The notes under the pieces were generated by a model. That model was not told the DNA's origin and did no database searches. It saw only the letters and a list, made by a program, of their open reading frames with translations. A stretch of DNA of 64,000 bases from Swaminathania salitolerans (GTDB taxonomy: Bacteria; Pseudomonadota; Alphaproteobacteria; Acetobacterales; Acetobacteraceae), in NCBI RefSeq assembly GCF_025994315.1, contig NZ_BAQE01000002.1. One strand, 5' to 3'. The translations under genes were made by a program, and so were the position numbers. Of the stretch, positions 33,274 through 42,220 are shown in pieces (the stretch's first letter is position 1; the number at the start of each line of letters is the position of its first letter).

Positions 33274-35106
33274 TTGACGCGAATACGCAGACGAACCGCC
33301 ATTCTCTCCCTCCTGACGGGCACGCTCCTGTCTCCCGGCGCAGGGTTTGCTGCATCATCGCAGGATGCGGGTCCTGCCGGGCTGGCTTCCGATCCGCTGG
33401 CATACGGTACCGTCAATCCTGCCCTCAAACCGCTCGAACCGGCTTTCGGCGAGAGGGGCATGGTCGTCTCGGCCCAGCATCTCGCTTCGGAGGCGGGGCG
33501 TCAGATCCTCGCCGCGGGCGGCAATGCGGCCGATGCGGCTGTGGCCGTGGGTTATGCGCTCGCGGTGGTCTATCCCGCTGCGGGGAATCTCGGTGGCGGC
33601 GGCTTCATGACGCTGCGTCTGCCGGACGGAAAGACCCGCTTCGTCGATTTCCGCGAGCATGCGCCGGGGGCTTCGACCCCGACCATGTATCAGGATGCGC
33701 AGGGGCGGGTGGATCAGGACGCTTCGGTCAGCGGCTGGCGCGCCGTGGGTATCCCCGGTACCGTGGCCGGTCTCGAGGATATCCGGCGTCATTGGGGACG
33801 GATGAGCCGCGCGCAGGTGATGGCACCGGCGATCGCGCTGGCCGAGCGGGGATTTGTGCTCGATGCAGGAGACGTCGCCCTCCTGCGGACGAGCACCGAG
33901 GTCTTCCGCAAGGATCCGGAGGCGCGGCGTATCTTCCTTCATGCCGATGGCTCGCCGCTCGATGTGGGAGACCGCCTGGTCCAGAAAGACCTTGCGCATT
34001 CGTTGCGGGCGATCGCAGCCGGGGGGGCGGATGCCTTCTACAAGGGCGAAATCGCCCGACGCATCGTACAAAGCAGCCGCAAGGGCGGCGGGATCCTGAG
34101 GCTTGCGGATTTCGCGGGCTATCGTCCCCGGGAGCTGCCGACCTTGCGCTGCTCGTACAGGGGCTATGTCGTCGATACGGCCCCACCGCCGAGCGGGGGC
34201 GGCGTCGCGCTGTGCGAGATGCTCGATATCCTCTCGGGATACGATCTCGGAAAACTCGGGCTGCGGAGCACCGAAGGCGTCCAGCGTCAGGTCGAGGCCA
34301 TGCGTCATGCCTATTCGGATCGTCGCGATCTGGGCGATCCGGCCTTTGTTAAAAACCCGATCACGCATCTTCTCGATCCGGCCTATGCCGCCCGGATACG
34401 CGAGGGAATACCCGCTCATCATGCGCTCGATTCCGCGACGCTGCGTGCGGGAGTGGCTCTTCCCGTCGGGACGGGCGAGACGCAAGCTCCCTCGCGGGAG
34501 AAGCATGAAACGACGCAGTTCTCCGTCGCCGATCGTTCAGGCTTTGCCGTTTCTGCGACCTACACGCTCAATGGCTGGTTCGGCGCGGGGGTCATCGGTT
34601 CCTCCACCGGCTTTTTCCTGAATGACGAGATGGACGATTTCTCGGCCAAACCCGGCAGTCCGAACATGTTCGGGATCGTCGGATCCAGAGCCAACGCGAT
34701 CGCTCCGGGAAAGACACCGCTCTCCTCCATGGCGCCGACAGTGGTCTCGCATGACGGCAAACCGTTCATGGTCATCGGAAGCCCGGGCGGGTCGCGCATC
34801 CCGACCATCATCCTGTCTGTCGTGCTCGGTGTGATCGACGGGGGGCTCGATATCCAGCAGGCGATCGACCTTCCCCGTATCCATGAGCAGTGGCAGCCGA
34901 GCGCGATCGAACTCGAGCCGCGCGCCCTGACGCCCGATGTCATGCAGCAGCTCCAGATCGAGGGATATGCCCTGTCGCCGCACAAGCCCTGGGGAATCGC
35001 CGAGGGTATCCTCTTCGGTCGTCCGTCCGCGCATGCGCCGGAGACGGGCGGCCTCTATGGAGGGTGGGACCGCCGTCACGAAGGGGGCGCCGCTATCGGC
35101 TTCTGA
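33274..35106 (+). CDS. ggt: Gamma-glutamyltransferase
   Basis: A periplasmic Ntn-hydrolase that cleaves the gamma-glutamyl bond of glutathione and related compounds. It is made as a precursor that self-cleaves before the catalytic Thr; here that is the first Thr of TTQFSVADRSG (residue 413 from this start), matching TTHYSV in E. coli. Further landmarks are GGNAADAAVAVGYALAVVYPAAGNLGGGGFM at the large-subunit start and PLSSMAPT with IGSPGGSRIPT in the small subunit. I chose a TTG at 33274: it has AAGGA 9 bases upstream and gives a classical signal peptide (TRIRRRTAILSLLTGTLL...AGFA). Starting at the upstream TTG 33229 would put 15 polar residues before it. Confidence 0.93.
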   Translation: MTRIRRRTAILSLLTGTLLSPGAGFAASSQDAGPAGLASDPLAYGTVNPALKPLEPAFGERGMVVSAQHLASEAGRQILAAGGNAADAAVAVGYALAVVYPAAGNLGGGGFMTLRLPDGKTRFVDFREHAPGASTPTMYQDAQGRVDQDASVSGWRAVGIPGTVAGLEDIRRHWGRMSRAQVMAPAIALAERGFVLDAGDVALLRTSTEVFRKDPEARRIFLHADGSPLDVGDRLVQKDLAHSLRAIAAGGADAFYKGEIARRIVQSSRKGGGILRLADFAGYRPRELPTLRCSYRGYVVDTAPPPSGGGVALCEMLDILSGYDLGKLGLRSTEGVQRQVEAMRHAYSDRRDLGDPAFVKNPITHLLDPAYAARIREGIPAHHALDSATLRAGVALPVGTGETQAPSREKHETTQFSVADRSGFAVSATYTLNGWFGAGVIGSSTGFFLNDEMDDFSAKPGSPNMFGIVGSRANAIAPGKTPLSSMAPTVVSHDGKPFMVIGSPGGSRIPTIILSVVLGVIDGGLDIQQAIDLPRIHEQWQPSAIELEPRALTPDVMQQLQIEGYALSPHKPWGIAEGILFGRPSAHAPETGGLYGGWDRRHEGGAAIGF

Positions 35107-35228
35107 TATCCGGCGGGTCCGGGGTTCGGCGGATCCCGGATACCGCGGATCCCGGATTTGGGCGATTTCGCAAAAAAGAGTGTCGGCCCCCTTGCGCGGG
35201 GAGGTCCGAATGGTGTTAACCCTGCACC

Positions 35229-35325
35229 GGGAGGTCGGCCTTGGACGGGCGCCTTGCGAACCCGGTCAGGTCCGGAAGGAAGCAGCCGCAGTGAGTTTTG
35301 TTCGGGTCATGTGTTCGGCCTCCCA
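35229..35325 (+). ncRNA. ffs: Small signal recognition particle RNA (4.5S type)
   Basis: The conserved domain IV hairpin is directly readable: GGTCAGGTCCGGAAGGAAGC followed by AGCC, with the GGAA tetraloop and the asymmetric and symmetric loops that bind Ffh. The outer helix closes by GGGAGG at 35229-35234 with CCTCCC near 35319-35324. About 97 bases, the usual alphaproteobacterial size. The position directly before dnaX is common. The ends are estimated from base pairing. Upstream, CGGATCCCGGAT occurs twice in the short gap after ggt. Confidence 0.92.
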
Positions 35326-35358
35326 CCCTCCCGAATCGACGATATGTCCGGTGGATGC

Positions 35359-37623
35359 ATGACGTCCCCGATGGCACCTGACGAGAGCGGCGATCTGCCT
35401 CTGCCTCCCGATGAGGGGGGCGGTTTCTTCGGAGCCGGGCCGGAAGCCGGCGCAGCGGGCGATACGCCCGTCGATACCGTTGCACCCCGTGGCAGCCCCT
35501 ATCGCGTCCTTGCCCGCAAATACAGACCCCTGAATTTCGACGATCTGATCGGCCAGGATGCGACAATCCGCATCCTTCGCCGGGCCTTCCAGCTCGGGCG
35601 GGTCGCGCATGCCTTCATGCTGACCGGGGTACGCGGCGTCGGCAAGACCACGACGGCCCGGATCATCGCGCGTGCGCTCAATTGCATCGGCGCGGATGGC
35701 AAGGGCGGGCCGACGGCCGATCCCTGCGGAGTCTGTGCGAATTGCACGGCCATACTGGCCGATCGTCATCCCGACGTGCTCGAGATGGATGCCGCCTCAC
35801 GCACCGGTGTGGACGATATACGCGAGATCATCGAGGCCACGCGTTTCCGCCCCATGCAGGCACGCATGAAGGTCTTCATCATCGATGAAGTCCATATGCT
35901 TTCCCGCAATGCGTTCAACGCCCTTCTGAAGACGCTCGAGGAGCCGCCCGAGCAGGTCACGTTCATCTTTGCCACGACGGAGCTGCGCAAGGTTCCCGTC
36001 ACCGTGCTGTCGCGTTGTCAGAGATTCGATATGCGTCGCGTGTCCCAGGACATCCTGATGCAGCATTTCGCGGCCATCGCGCGCAAGGAATCGGTGGCGT
36101 TCTCGGAGGATGCGCTCTCGCTCATCGCGCGCGCGGCCGACGGCTCGGTCCGGGATGGTCTCTCCCTTCTCGACCAGGCGATCGCCCAGGGGGAAGGCGA
36201 GGGAGATGGCGGGGGCGATGTCGGGAGTGCACGCGATTCGGACCCGGCTCAGGGTGGAACGCAGGGACACCGGATCGAGGCCGCCATGGTCAGCGACATG
36301 CTGGGCCTGGCCGATCGGCAGCTCGTATTCGACCTGTTCGAGGCGCTCATGCAAGGGGCGGCGGAACAGGCTCTGACCCTGACCGGACAGGCCTACGCTC
36401 AGGGCGCGGATCTGGGACTCCTCCTGACCGATCTTCTCGATCTGGTTCACACGATATCGCGCCTCAAGGCCATACCGGCGCTGCGCACGAGTCGGGATCT
36501 GCCTGAGGCCGAGCGCGACCGGGGGGCTTCGCTTGCGGATCGTCTGCCGAATGCGGAACTCGGCCGCGCCTGGCAGATCCTGCTCAAGGGGGTTCAGGAG
36601 GTCGAGCAGGCGCCCGATCGCAGGGCCGCCGCCGAGATGGTCCTTATCCGGCTTTGCTATGCAAGCTCCCTGCCTACGCCGGAACGGGCGGCGCGTCTTG
36701 TCATGCAGCTGTCGTCCGGCGAATCGTCGGGGAGCGAACGACCGGGCGGGGAAACCTCCATGCCCGGAGGTTCCGTAGGCTCCGGCTCTGGAAACGTCCC
36801 TTCCGGAAACGCCCCCTCTGGAAATGATCGTGCCGGTGATCCGTATTCCGGGGCAGGGCGGTCCGGCCCCGCTTCGCCCGGAGACGGCTCTCCCCATGCG
36901 GGGCAGGACGGTTCCGGTCCCGTGGGGCGCGGCATCGGAGGCGGATATCCGGGTGGAGCAGGCCCCGGCGAGGGCACGCGCGCATCGCTCAGGCTCGTCG
37001 CCAATGGCGGGGTCGTCTGCGCGGAGGAGGCGTCTCCTGCCCTCGACCGCTCACCCGAACCGTATCTTCCGGATGCGCAGCCCCGGCCCGAATCCGGGCG
37101 GGAGAGGGACGATCCGGCGCCTCTGCGTTCATGGCGCGAAATGGTCGCATTCGTTGCCCGCATGGCCGAGCCGATGCTTCATGGTCTGCTGCGGCACTCG
37201 GCCCATCTCGTCCGGTTCGACCCGCCTCAGGTCGTCTTGCGCCTTGCGCGCGGCACGCCGCTGCGCACCGAGGCGCGTCTTCAGGCCCTGCTCGAGCGCA
37301 TCTATCCGGGTCAGTGGCGCGTCGTGCTCTCGCAGGAGGAAGGCGAGCCGACCCTCGATGAGCAGGGGGCGGAGATCGTCGCATTGCGGCGGGAGGAGCT
37401 TCACGCCCATCCCTTGCTGAAAGCCATTCTCGAGGTCTTTCCCGATGCACGGGTCGGCGAGCCGAAGGATCTCTCGCTCGACGAATACGGTCTGCCACCG
37501 GAAGATCTCGAGGATCTTGCGAGCTGGTCGGCAGAGCCTTCCGTTCCGGATCTGGACTTTGCCCCGCTCGATGCCGATCTGATGGAAGACGGGGACTGGC
37601 ACGATCTCGACGGGGCCTTCTGA
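35359..37623 (+). CDS. dnaX: DNA polymerase III subunits gamma/tau
   Basis: A 754-residue clamp-loader ATPase. Walker A is GVRGVGKTTTARI, a zinc module is DPCGVCANC, Walker B is KVFIIDEVHML, and the sensor is TVLSRCQRFD. Two oddities: a Gly/Asp/Glu-rich insertion of about 30 residues (QGEGEGDGGGDVGSARDSD) within the lid region after LLDQAIAQ, and a Gly/Ser/Pro linker of about 85 residues before the tau-specific C-terminal domain (WREMVAFVARMAEPML...). No A-rich slippery site is seen, so a frameshift-made gamma form is not supported. The ATG at 35359 gives the normal N-terminus; a longer reading frame upstream would read through the SRP RNA gene. Confidence 0.95.
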   Translation: MTSPMAPDESGDLPLPPDEGGGFFGAGPEAGAAGDTPVDTVAPRGSPYRVLARKYRPLNFDDLIGQDATIRILRRAFQLGRVAHAFMLTGVRGVGKTTTARIIARALNCIGADGKGGPTADPCGVCANCTAILADRHPDVLEMDAASRTGVDDIREIIEATRFRPMQARMKVFIIDEVHMLSRNAFNALLKTLEEPPEQVTFIFATTELRKVPVTVLSRCQRFDMRRVSQDILMQHFAAIARKESVAFSEDALSLIARAADGSVRDGLSLLDQAIAQGEGEGDGGGDVGSARDSDPAQGGTQGHRIEAAMVSDMLGLADRQLVFDLFEALMQGAAEQALTLTGQAYAQGADLGLLLTDLLDLVHTISRLKAIPALRTSRDLPEAERDRGASLADRLPNAELGRAWQILLKGVQEVEQAPDRRAAAEMVLIRLCYASSLPTPERAARLVMQLSSGESSGSERPGGETSMPGGSVGSGSGNVPSGNAPSGNDRAGDPYSGAGRSGPASPGDGSPHAGQDGSGPVGRGIGGGYPGGAGPGEGTRASLRLVANGGVVCAEEASPALDRSPEPYLPDAQPRPESGRERDDPAPLRSWREMVAFVARMAEPMLHGLLRHSAHLVRFDPPQVVLRLARGTPLRTEARLQALLERIYPGQWRVVLSQEEGEPTLDEQGAEIVALRREELHAHPLLKAILEVFPDARVGEPKDLSLDEYGLPPEDLEDLASWSAEPSVPDLDFAPLDADLMEDGDWHDLDGAF

Positions 37624-37793
37624 CGCCTTCCTTCGGGGCGGAGGCTTTTCCGCAGGATGTCGGCAGACGTCGCGAACCGGACGGCCGGATTCAGGGCGCC
37701 GAATTCAGGGCACCGGATGCAGGGTGCCGGAGGTTTCGGGCGTCGCGGGTTTGGGCTACAGCCAGTTCCAGCACAGCAAAGGATCTTGAACAG

Positions 37794-38117
37794 ATGAAAA
37801 ATCTCGCCGGACTGATGAAACAGGCCTCGCAGATGCAATCCCGCATGGAGGAAGTCCAGAACACGCTGAACGCGATGACCGTGGAAGGCGCCGCCGGTGC
37901 CGGTCTCGTCACGGTCACTCTGAGCGGCAAGGGCGACATGAAAAAGCTGCATATCGATCCGAAGCTGGTCGATCCCAACGAGGTCGAGATGCTGCAGGAT
38001 CTCGTCATCGCGGCCTTTGCCGATGCCCGGACCAAGGTCGAGGCGGCGAATGCGGAGGAGATGCGCAAGGTGACGGGCGGGATCGATCTGCCCGCCGGTC
38101 TGAAATTCCCGTTCTGA
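37794..38117 (+). CDS. YbaB/EbfC-family nucleoid-associated protein
   Basis: A 107-residue DNA-binding protein of the YbaB/EbfC family. The N-terminal helix is MKNLAGLMKQASQMQSRMEEVQNTL, then the beta-hairpin TVEGAAGAGLVTVTLSGKGDMKKLHIDPKLV and the C-terminal helix EMLQDLVIAAFADARTKVEAANAEEM with the family's KVTGGIDLPAGLKFPF ending. It binds DNA as a tweezer-shaped dimer; its role in nucleoid structure or repair is only partly known. It sits between dnaX and recR, the conserved context. Confidence 0.96.
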   Translation: MKNLAGLMKQASQMQSRMEEVQNTLNAMTVEGAAGAGLVTVTLSGKGDMKKLHIDPKLVDPNEVEMLQDLVIAAFADARTKVEAANAEEMRKVTGGIDLPAGLKFPF

Positions 38118-38178
38118 GCCTTGTCGCCCCTGTCGGGCGGCGGAGAGCGGTCATCCCTGCAATGCACGAAGGAGGGCA

Positions 38179-38775
38179 ATGATGGGTGGTGGTGATGTCG
38201 AGCGGCTGATCCAGCTTCTCTCGCGGCTGCCGGGCCTCGGGCCACGCTCGGCGCGTCGTGCGGCTCTGACCCTGCTCCGGTCGCCCCAGACCCGTCTGCT
38301 CCCTCTCGCGCAGGCCATGGAGGCGGCTGCGAAATCGGTGCGGACCTGTCATGTCTGCGGAACGCTGGATAGCAGCGATCCATGCAGCATCTGCGCCGAT
38401 CCGGCCCGGGACAGGGGATTGATCTGCGTGGTCGAGACGGTCGGTGACCTCTGGGCGCTGGAGCGGTCCCGGCTGCATCCCGGTACCTATCAGGTTCTGG
38501 GCGGGGTTCTGTCGGCCTTGTCCGGGACGGGGCCGGACGATCTCAATACCCGCTCTCTCATGGAGCGCGTCGCTTCGGGAGGCGTCCGGGAGGTGATCCT
38601 GGCACTCGGTGCGACCGTCGAGGGCGCGACCACGGCCCACTGGCTTCAGGACCGTCTTGCCGATAGCGGTGTCACCGTCACCCGTGTCGGTCATGGTGTG
38701 CCCATCGGGGGGGCGCTCGATGTGCTCGATGACGGGACGCTCGCAGCGGCGCTTTCGGCCCGGCGGCCGGCATGA
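38179..38775 (+). CDS. recR: Recombination protein RecR
   Basis: A 198-residue member of the RecFOR pathway that loads RecA at gaps. It has the helix-hairpin-helix region (LIQLLSRLPGLGPRSARRAAL), the zinc finger C-x2-C...C-x2-C in CHVCGTLDSSDPCSIC, and a Toprim domain with ICVVETVGDLWALE and YQVLGGVLSALSGTGPDDL. A strong AGGAGG lies immediately upstream; with it, ATG 38179 has very short spacing, and the adjacent ATG at 38182 fits better. The stop overlaps the next gene (ATGA). Confidence 0.96.
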   Translation: MMGGGDVERLIQLLSRLPGLGPRSARRAALTLLRSPQTRLLPLAQAMEAAAKSVRTCHVCGTLDSSDPCSICADPARDRGLICVVETVGDLWALERSRLHPGTYQVLGGVLSALSGTGPDDLNTRSLMERVASGGVREVILALGATVEGATTAHWLQDRLADSGVTVTRVGHGVPIGGALDVLDDGTLAAALSARRPA

Positions 38776-39557
38776 CAGGGACCGGGGACCCCCGAACCGG
38801 CGGTCGGGGCTCTGCGTCTATGCCCTGTATGGCCATGCCCCGTGTGGCCCTCGTCACCGGCGGGGCTCGCCGGATCGGTCGGGCGCTCGTGGAGGCGCTG
38901 GCCGCTGAAGGGTTTTCGATCGCATTGCATTGCCGGAGCGCCCCGGATGAGGCGCAGGCCCTGCTCGACACGCTCGACGTGCCGGGTTGCGTGCTCGAGG
39001 CCGATCTCGCGCAGGAGGATGAGACCGCAAGGCTGGTCGGACGTGCGACCGAGGCGCTCGGCCCTGTCGGCGTTCTGGTCAATAATGCGTCGGTGTTCGA
39101 ACGTGACGAGTGGGATACGGTCACCCGATCCTCATGGGATCGTCATATGGAGGTCGATCTGCGCGCGCCTTTCGTGCTGATCCAGGAGTTCGCCCGCCTC
39201 CTCCCGGAGGGAGCCGAGGGCATGGTGCTCAACCTGCTCGACCAGCGAGTCTGGAATCTCACGCCGCATTTCACGAGCTACACCCTCGCCAAGGCCGGGT
39301 TATGGACCCTGACCCAGACGATGGCAGGTGCGCTTGCGCCCAGAATCCGGGTCAATGCCATCGGCCCGGGGCCAGTCCTGCCCGCGAAGGGGCAAAGCCT
39401 CGCGCATTTCGAGGCGATGTGTGCAAGATCGCCTTTGCAAAGGGGCGCGGACCTGCAGGAGATCGTGACGGCCTGCCTCGCCTTCCTCGCGATGCCGTCA
39501 GTGACCGGACAGATGCTGGCGCTCGACGGCGGCCAGCATCTGCAATGGCGGGCCTAG
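38772..39557 (+). CDS. Pteridine reductase/FolM-like SDR oxidoreductase
   Basis: A 261-residue SDR. The cofactor site is VALVTGGARRIGRALVEAL (GARRIG is typical of pteridine reductases and FolM). NNASVFERDEWD and the catalytic SYTLAKAGLWTLTQTMA with YxxxK follow, then IRVNAIGPGPVLPAKGQS and a C-terminal TGQMLALDGGQH. The pattern DQRVWNLTPHFTSYT is diagnostic for a group close to dihydromonapterin/dihydrofolate reductase-type SDRs. It may reduce a pterin or folate precursor. Coupled to recR by ATGA. The first about 20 residues (GTGDPRTGGRGSASMPCMAM) are unconserved, so an internal ATG (38820 or later) is possible. Confidence 0.85.
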   Translation: MTGTGDPRTGGRGSASMPCMAMPRVALVTGGARRIGRALVEALAAEGFSIALHCRSAPDEAQALLDTLDVPGCVLEADLAQEDETARLVGRATEALGPVGVLVNNASVFERDEWDTVTRSSWDRHMEVDLRAPFVLIQEFARLLPEGAEGMVLNLLDQRVWNLTPHFTSYTLAKAGLWTLTQTMAGALAPRIRVNAIGPGPVLPAKGQSLAHFEAMCARSPLQRGADLQEIVTACLAFLAMPSVTGQMLALDGGQHLQWRA

Positions 39558-39577
39558 ATCGTGAGACGGAAACCGGA

Positions 39578-41482
39578 ATGGATACAACGATGAGCTTCGA
39601 GTCCCGCCTCGCAAACGGAATGCGCACCCTGTGTCATGTGTCGCGCGTCAGGACCTGTCACGGGACCCTGCTGAGCCTCGACGTGGCAGGGCGAGAGCTG
39701 TCGCATCGCGAGGGGCCGGAATCCTCCGGGGAGACACTGGCATTCCGTTTCGGAAACAGGACCGATCTCGCTCTGCTCGTCAGGACCGATCGTCCCTGGC
39801 CCGATATGCCGGCTGCGTTCGGTCGTGCGGGATGGGTGCCCGGCCTTCGTCCTCTCTCGATCGTCGCGCTGGATCATGAGGCCGTCGCGTTCAAACCCTG
39901 GGGCTCGGCATGTTTTCTCTCGGCCGAGCACAATACGGGGCGCGTGCCGGAAAACCGGACCGCGATTTCCGACTGGGAGCGTTTCCATTTCGAACCGGTT
40001 CAGGACTTCCCGACGGTGGAGATGCGCGACTTCGCTGCGCTTTGCGCGGAGCTGTGCCAGAGCCTGGGCGATCCCCGGGGCCTGCTTGCGGTTCTGCTGC
40101 GGTTTCCTCCCTCGTTCCAGCCCCTCATGCTCGCGCTCGTGCTCGAGCTCGTGGATGAGCGGGTACGTTCGTCGTTCGTTTCCCTCTTCACGCGCCGTGA
40201 CGGCGCGGGGCAGGATTCGGTCGGTGGGGCGTGCAGGAGGCTGCTGGACGCCCTTCCTCATGGAGACTGGGTTGCCGAAGCGCTCTCGGCGCTGGGAGAA
40301 TGGGAAGAAACCCGCGAGACCCGCTCGATCCAGCGCGCCGATGCGCGTTTCGACTTCTTCGGCTTTCACGAGAACGGTCTTGCGGAGAGTCCCTATATGC
40401 AGGGCGGGCGACTCGTCAGCGAAGCGCGCCGTCGCCCCGAGCCCCGTCATGCGCTCGCCCTGCTCGCCACGGCGCGGGACGAAGGCCTCTATCTGCTCGA
40501 GTGGATCGCCCATCACCGGCGTATCGGTGTCGAGCAGTTCTTCATCTACACCAACGATCTGACGGACGGTTCCGACCATCTCCTGCGTCTTCTGGCCGAG
40601 GCCGGCGAGATCGTCTGGATCGACAATACCGGAGCCTCGCCCGCCAGAATCAACATGCAGGACAAGGCCTATAACCATGCATTGAACATGGTGCCGGAAT
40701 TGCTGGATTATCGCTGGTGTCTCGTGGTCGATCTCGACGAGGTCGTTCTGCCGTCGGAACATAGCGACCATATGCTCCCTCCGCTCGTCGCGGCGCGCGA
40801 GCGCGAAGGGGCGGAGGCGCTGGCCATTTCATGGCGCGTCATGACGCCGAACGGGCATATCGAATGGCAGCCCGGCCTCTCGGCGGAGCGATTCGTCCAG
40901 ACGGAACATCACCCCCTGATCAAGAGCGTCTTTCGTACGGACCGGTTTACCGGGGCCGCCGCACATCACCCGACCTCACGCGAGCGGCGCGTCGTTCCGT
41001 TCATGACGATCGACGGGGAGCAGCACAGGACCGGGGATCTGACGGATCACGATATCAATTTCATCGCCCAGCCGACCGTCAACGCCATGGTCTGCCATTA
41101 TCATGTCCGCTCTCTGGAAGAATATGTCTGGAAGTTCGCCCGGGGTGAGAACGACTGCAACGGCGTTCTGACGCAAAAGCATTTCCGCTACAACAATCCC
41201 GGCATATTCGCCCTGTTTACGGAACGCTTCTCCCTGGGTGGCACCCAGCCCGCCGCCGTTCTGGCCGGGGATATACAGCGCGAGATCCGCCGGCTCCGCT
41301 CTATCCCCGGTGTCGATGCAGCCGTCGAGGAGATCGAGACGCGGTTTCGCGCGCAGTCCGCCGCCTATGTAGAGCAGAGCGACCAGCTCGTTCAGGCGGA
41401 TGATCGTATCGCGCCTGCCGTGCGTGCCCGCTGGTCCGAACTCGTCTCGCTCTGGCGCGAGCGGCGGCGTTCGTCCCTCTAG
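39578..41482 (+). CDS. Multidomain glycosyltransferase (GT2/GT92-like catalytic domain)
   Basis: A 634-residue protein. Residues 1-280 have no domain I recognise: predicted mixed structure with FRFGNRTDLALLVRTDR and KPWGSACFLSAEHN. From about residue 285 a GT-A domain begins (ALALLATARDEGLYLLEWIAHHRRIGVEQFFIYTND), with the DxD element in CLVVDLDEVVLPSEH and later HYHVRSLEEYVWKFARGEND, the pattern of GT92/'glycosyltransferase family 2' proteins. It likely transfers a sugar in polysaccharide, LPS or glycoprotein synthesis. ATG 39578 is used; ATG 39590 is close. It follows the SDR gene by 20 bases. C-terminal residues 575-634 are helical and charged. Confidence 0.8.
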   Translation: MDTTMSFESRLANGMRTLCHVSRVRTCHGTLLSLDVAGRELSHREGPESSGETLAFRFGNRTDLALLVRTDRPWPDMPAAFGRAGWVPGLRPLSIVALDHEAVAFKPWGSACFLSAEHNTGRVPENRTAISDWERFHFEPVQDFPTVEMRDFAALCAELCQSLGDPRGLLAVLLRFPPSFQPLMLALVLELVDERVRSSFVSLFTRRDGAGQDSVGGACRRLLDALPHGDWVAEALSALGEWEETRETRSIQRADARFDFFGFHENGLAESPYMQGGRLVSEARRRPEPRHALALLATARDEGLYLLEWIAHHRRIGVEQFFIYTNDLTDGSDHLLRLLAEAGEIVWIDNTGASPARINMQDKAYNHALNMVPELLDYRWCLVVDLDEVVLPSEHSDHMLPPLVAAREREGAEALAISWRVMTPNGHIEWQPGLSAERFVQTEHHPLIKSVFRTDRFTGAAAHHPTSRERRVVPFMTIDGEQHRTGDLTDHDINFIAQPTVNAMVCHYHVRSLEEYVWKFARGENDCNGVLTQKHFRYNNPGIFALFTERFSLGGTQPAAVLAGDIQREIRRLRSIPGVDAAVEEIETRFRAQSAAYVEQSDQLVQADDRIAPAVRARWSELVSLWRERRRSSL

Positions 41483-41492
41483 ACGGGCGGGG

Positions 41493-42176
41493 TTATCGCT
41501 CCGTCCGGGATTCTGGCGGGGATTCCGGTGAGGATTCCGGCAGGGATCGCGTCGTGCAAGAGGTCTGCGCGCGAGACGGCAATGCAGCGGCGTCGGGGCT
41601 GAAGCCGGAGCAGGCGCCCGCGCCCGTGCCCGTGCCCGGGTGGGAGTCGGCGGGATGAGCGTTGCGGGGGCGAGCGAGTGCCGCGAAGCCCGAGGCGAGA
41701 TAGGTCTCCTGAACGAGTGCGATCGGCAGGTCGTCCGAACCACGCAGGAGAAGGGCCGTATTGCGAAGGAGGACCGCCTCAGGCAGGGCGTTCGTGGCGC
41801 TCGTCAGGGGGACCCGCCGAAAACCGAGTGCGGCCACGGCCCGACCGAAAGGGATTTCGGTCGTGTCCAGAGACCTGTTCATGGCCGGGGTCAGGCGGGA
41901 CGGAACATACCAGTTCCACGCATCCGAGAGCGCGATATTGCCGCAGCGCAGGCTGACATGTCTCAGGGCGATCGGCTCATCGCTGCCAATGGCGAGGTTT
42001 TTGCGCAGATCGTCAGGTGGCGCACCGTTTCCGGTCGGGAGCGATACGGCGCGTATGCGAAGCCCCGGAGCCGCATGACGACAATAGTCCTGCAGAACCG
42101 CTGTGGCGCTGTCGCGGGTCGCGAGCGCATGGCCGAGATGCGCGGCCGTTTCGGCCATCGAAGGGAAGGGCGTCAT
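41493..42176 (-). CDS. Chorismate-lyase/UTRA-fold-like protein
   Basis: From ATG 42176 a product of 227 residues. The middle reads LRHVSLRCGNIALSDAWNWYVPSRLTPAMNR, then TTEIPFGRAVAALGFRR and LLLRGSDDLPIALVQETYLAS, resembling the chorismate pyruvate-lyase/UbiC fold (call-out: base-pair-stacking Arg/Cys strand, 'A...VP...L', PFG). Function is uncertain: 4-hydroxybenzoate formation for ubiquinone is possible, but the catalytic residues could not be matched. The last about 45 residues are Pro/Ser/Arg low complexity. An ATG at 42221 would add residues encoded by the terminator hairpin of the upstream gene (42184-42209), so I reject it. Confidence 0.6.
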   Translation of the reverse strand: MTPFPSMAETAAHLGHALATRDSATAVLQDYCRHAAPGLRIRAVSLPTGNGAPPDDLRKNLAIGSDEPIALRHVSLRCGNIALSDAWNWYVPSRLTPAMNRSLDTTEIPFGRAVAALGFRRVPLTSATNALPEAVLLRNTALLLRGSDDLPIALVQETYLASGFAALARPRNAHPADSHPGTGTGAGACSGFSPDAAALPSRAQTSCTTRSLPESSPESPPESRTER

Positions 42177-42183
42177 GGTCAAA

Positions 42184-42215
42184 AGAAAAAAGCCGGTCAG
42201 ACCGGCTTTTCCTGA
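42184..42215 (-). terminator. Rho-independent terminator after the TIGR02300 gene
   Basis: On the minus strand AAAAGCCGGTC and GACCGGCTTTT form an 11-base stem with a minimal loop, followed by TTCTTTT. It lies 6-10 bases beyond the TIGR02300 stop and just before the chorismate-lyase-like start. Confidence 0.88.
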
Positions 42216-42220
42216 AAACA

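Noticed and set aside
35158..35358. Longer DnaX N-terminus starting at 35158
   Set aside because: It would translate the SRP RNA gene; the family N-terminus starts at or after 35359.
36180..36800. Programmed frameshift in dnaX giving a gamma subunit
   Set aside because: No A-rich slippery heptamer in the relevant stretch; the reading frame is continuous to the tau domain.
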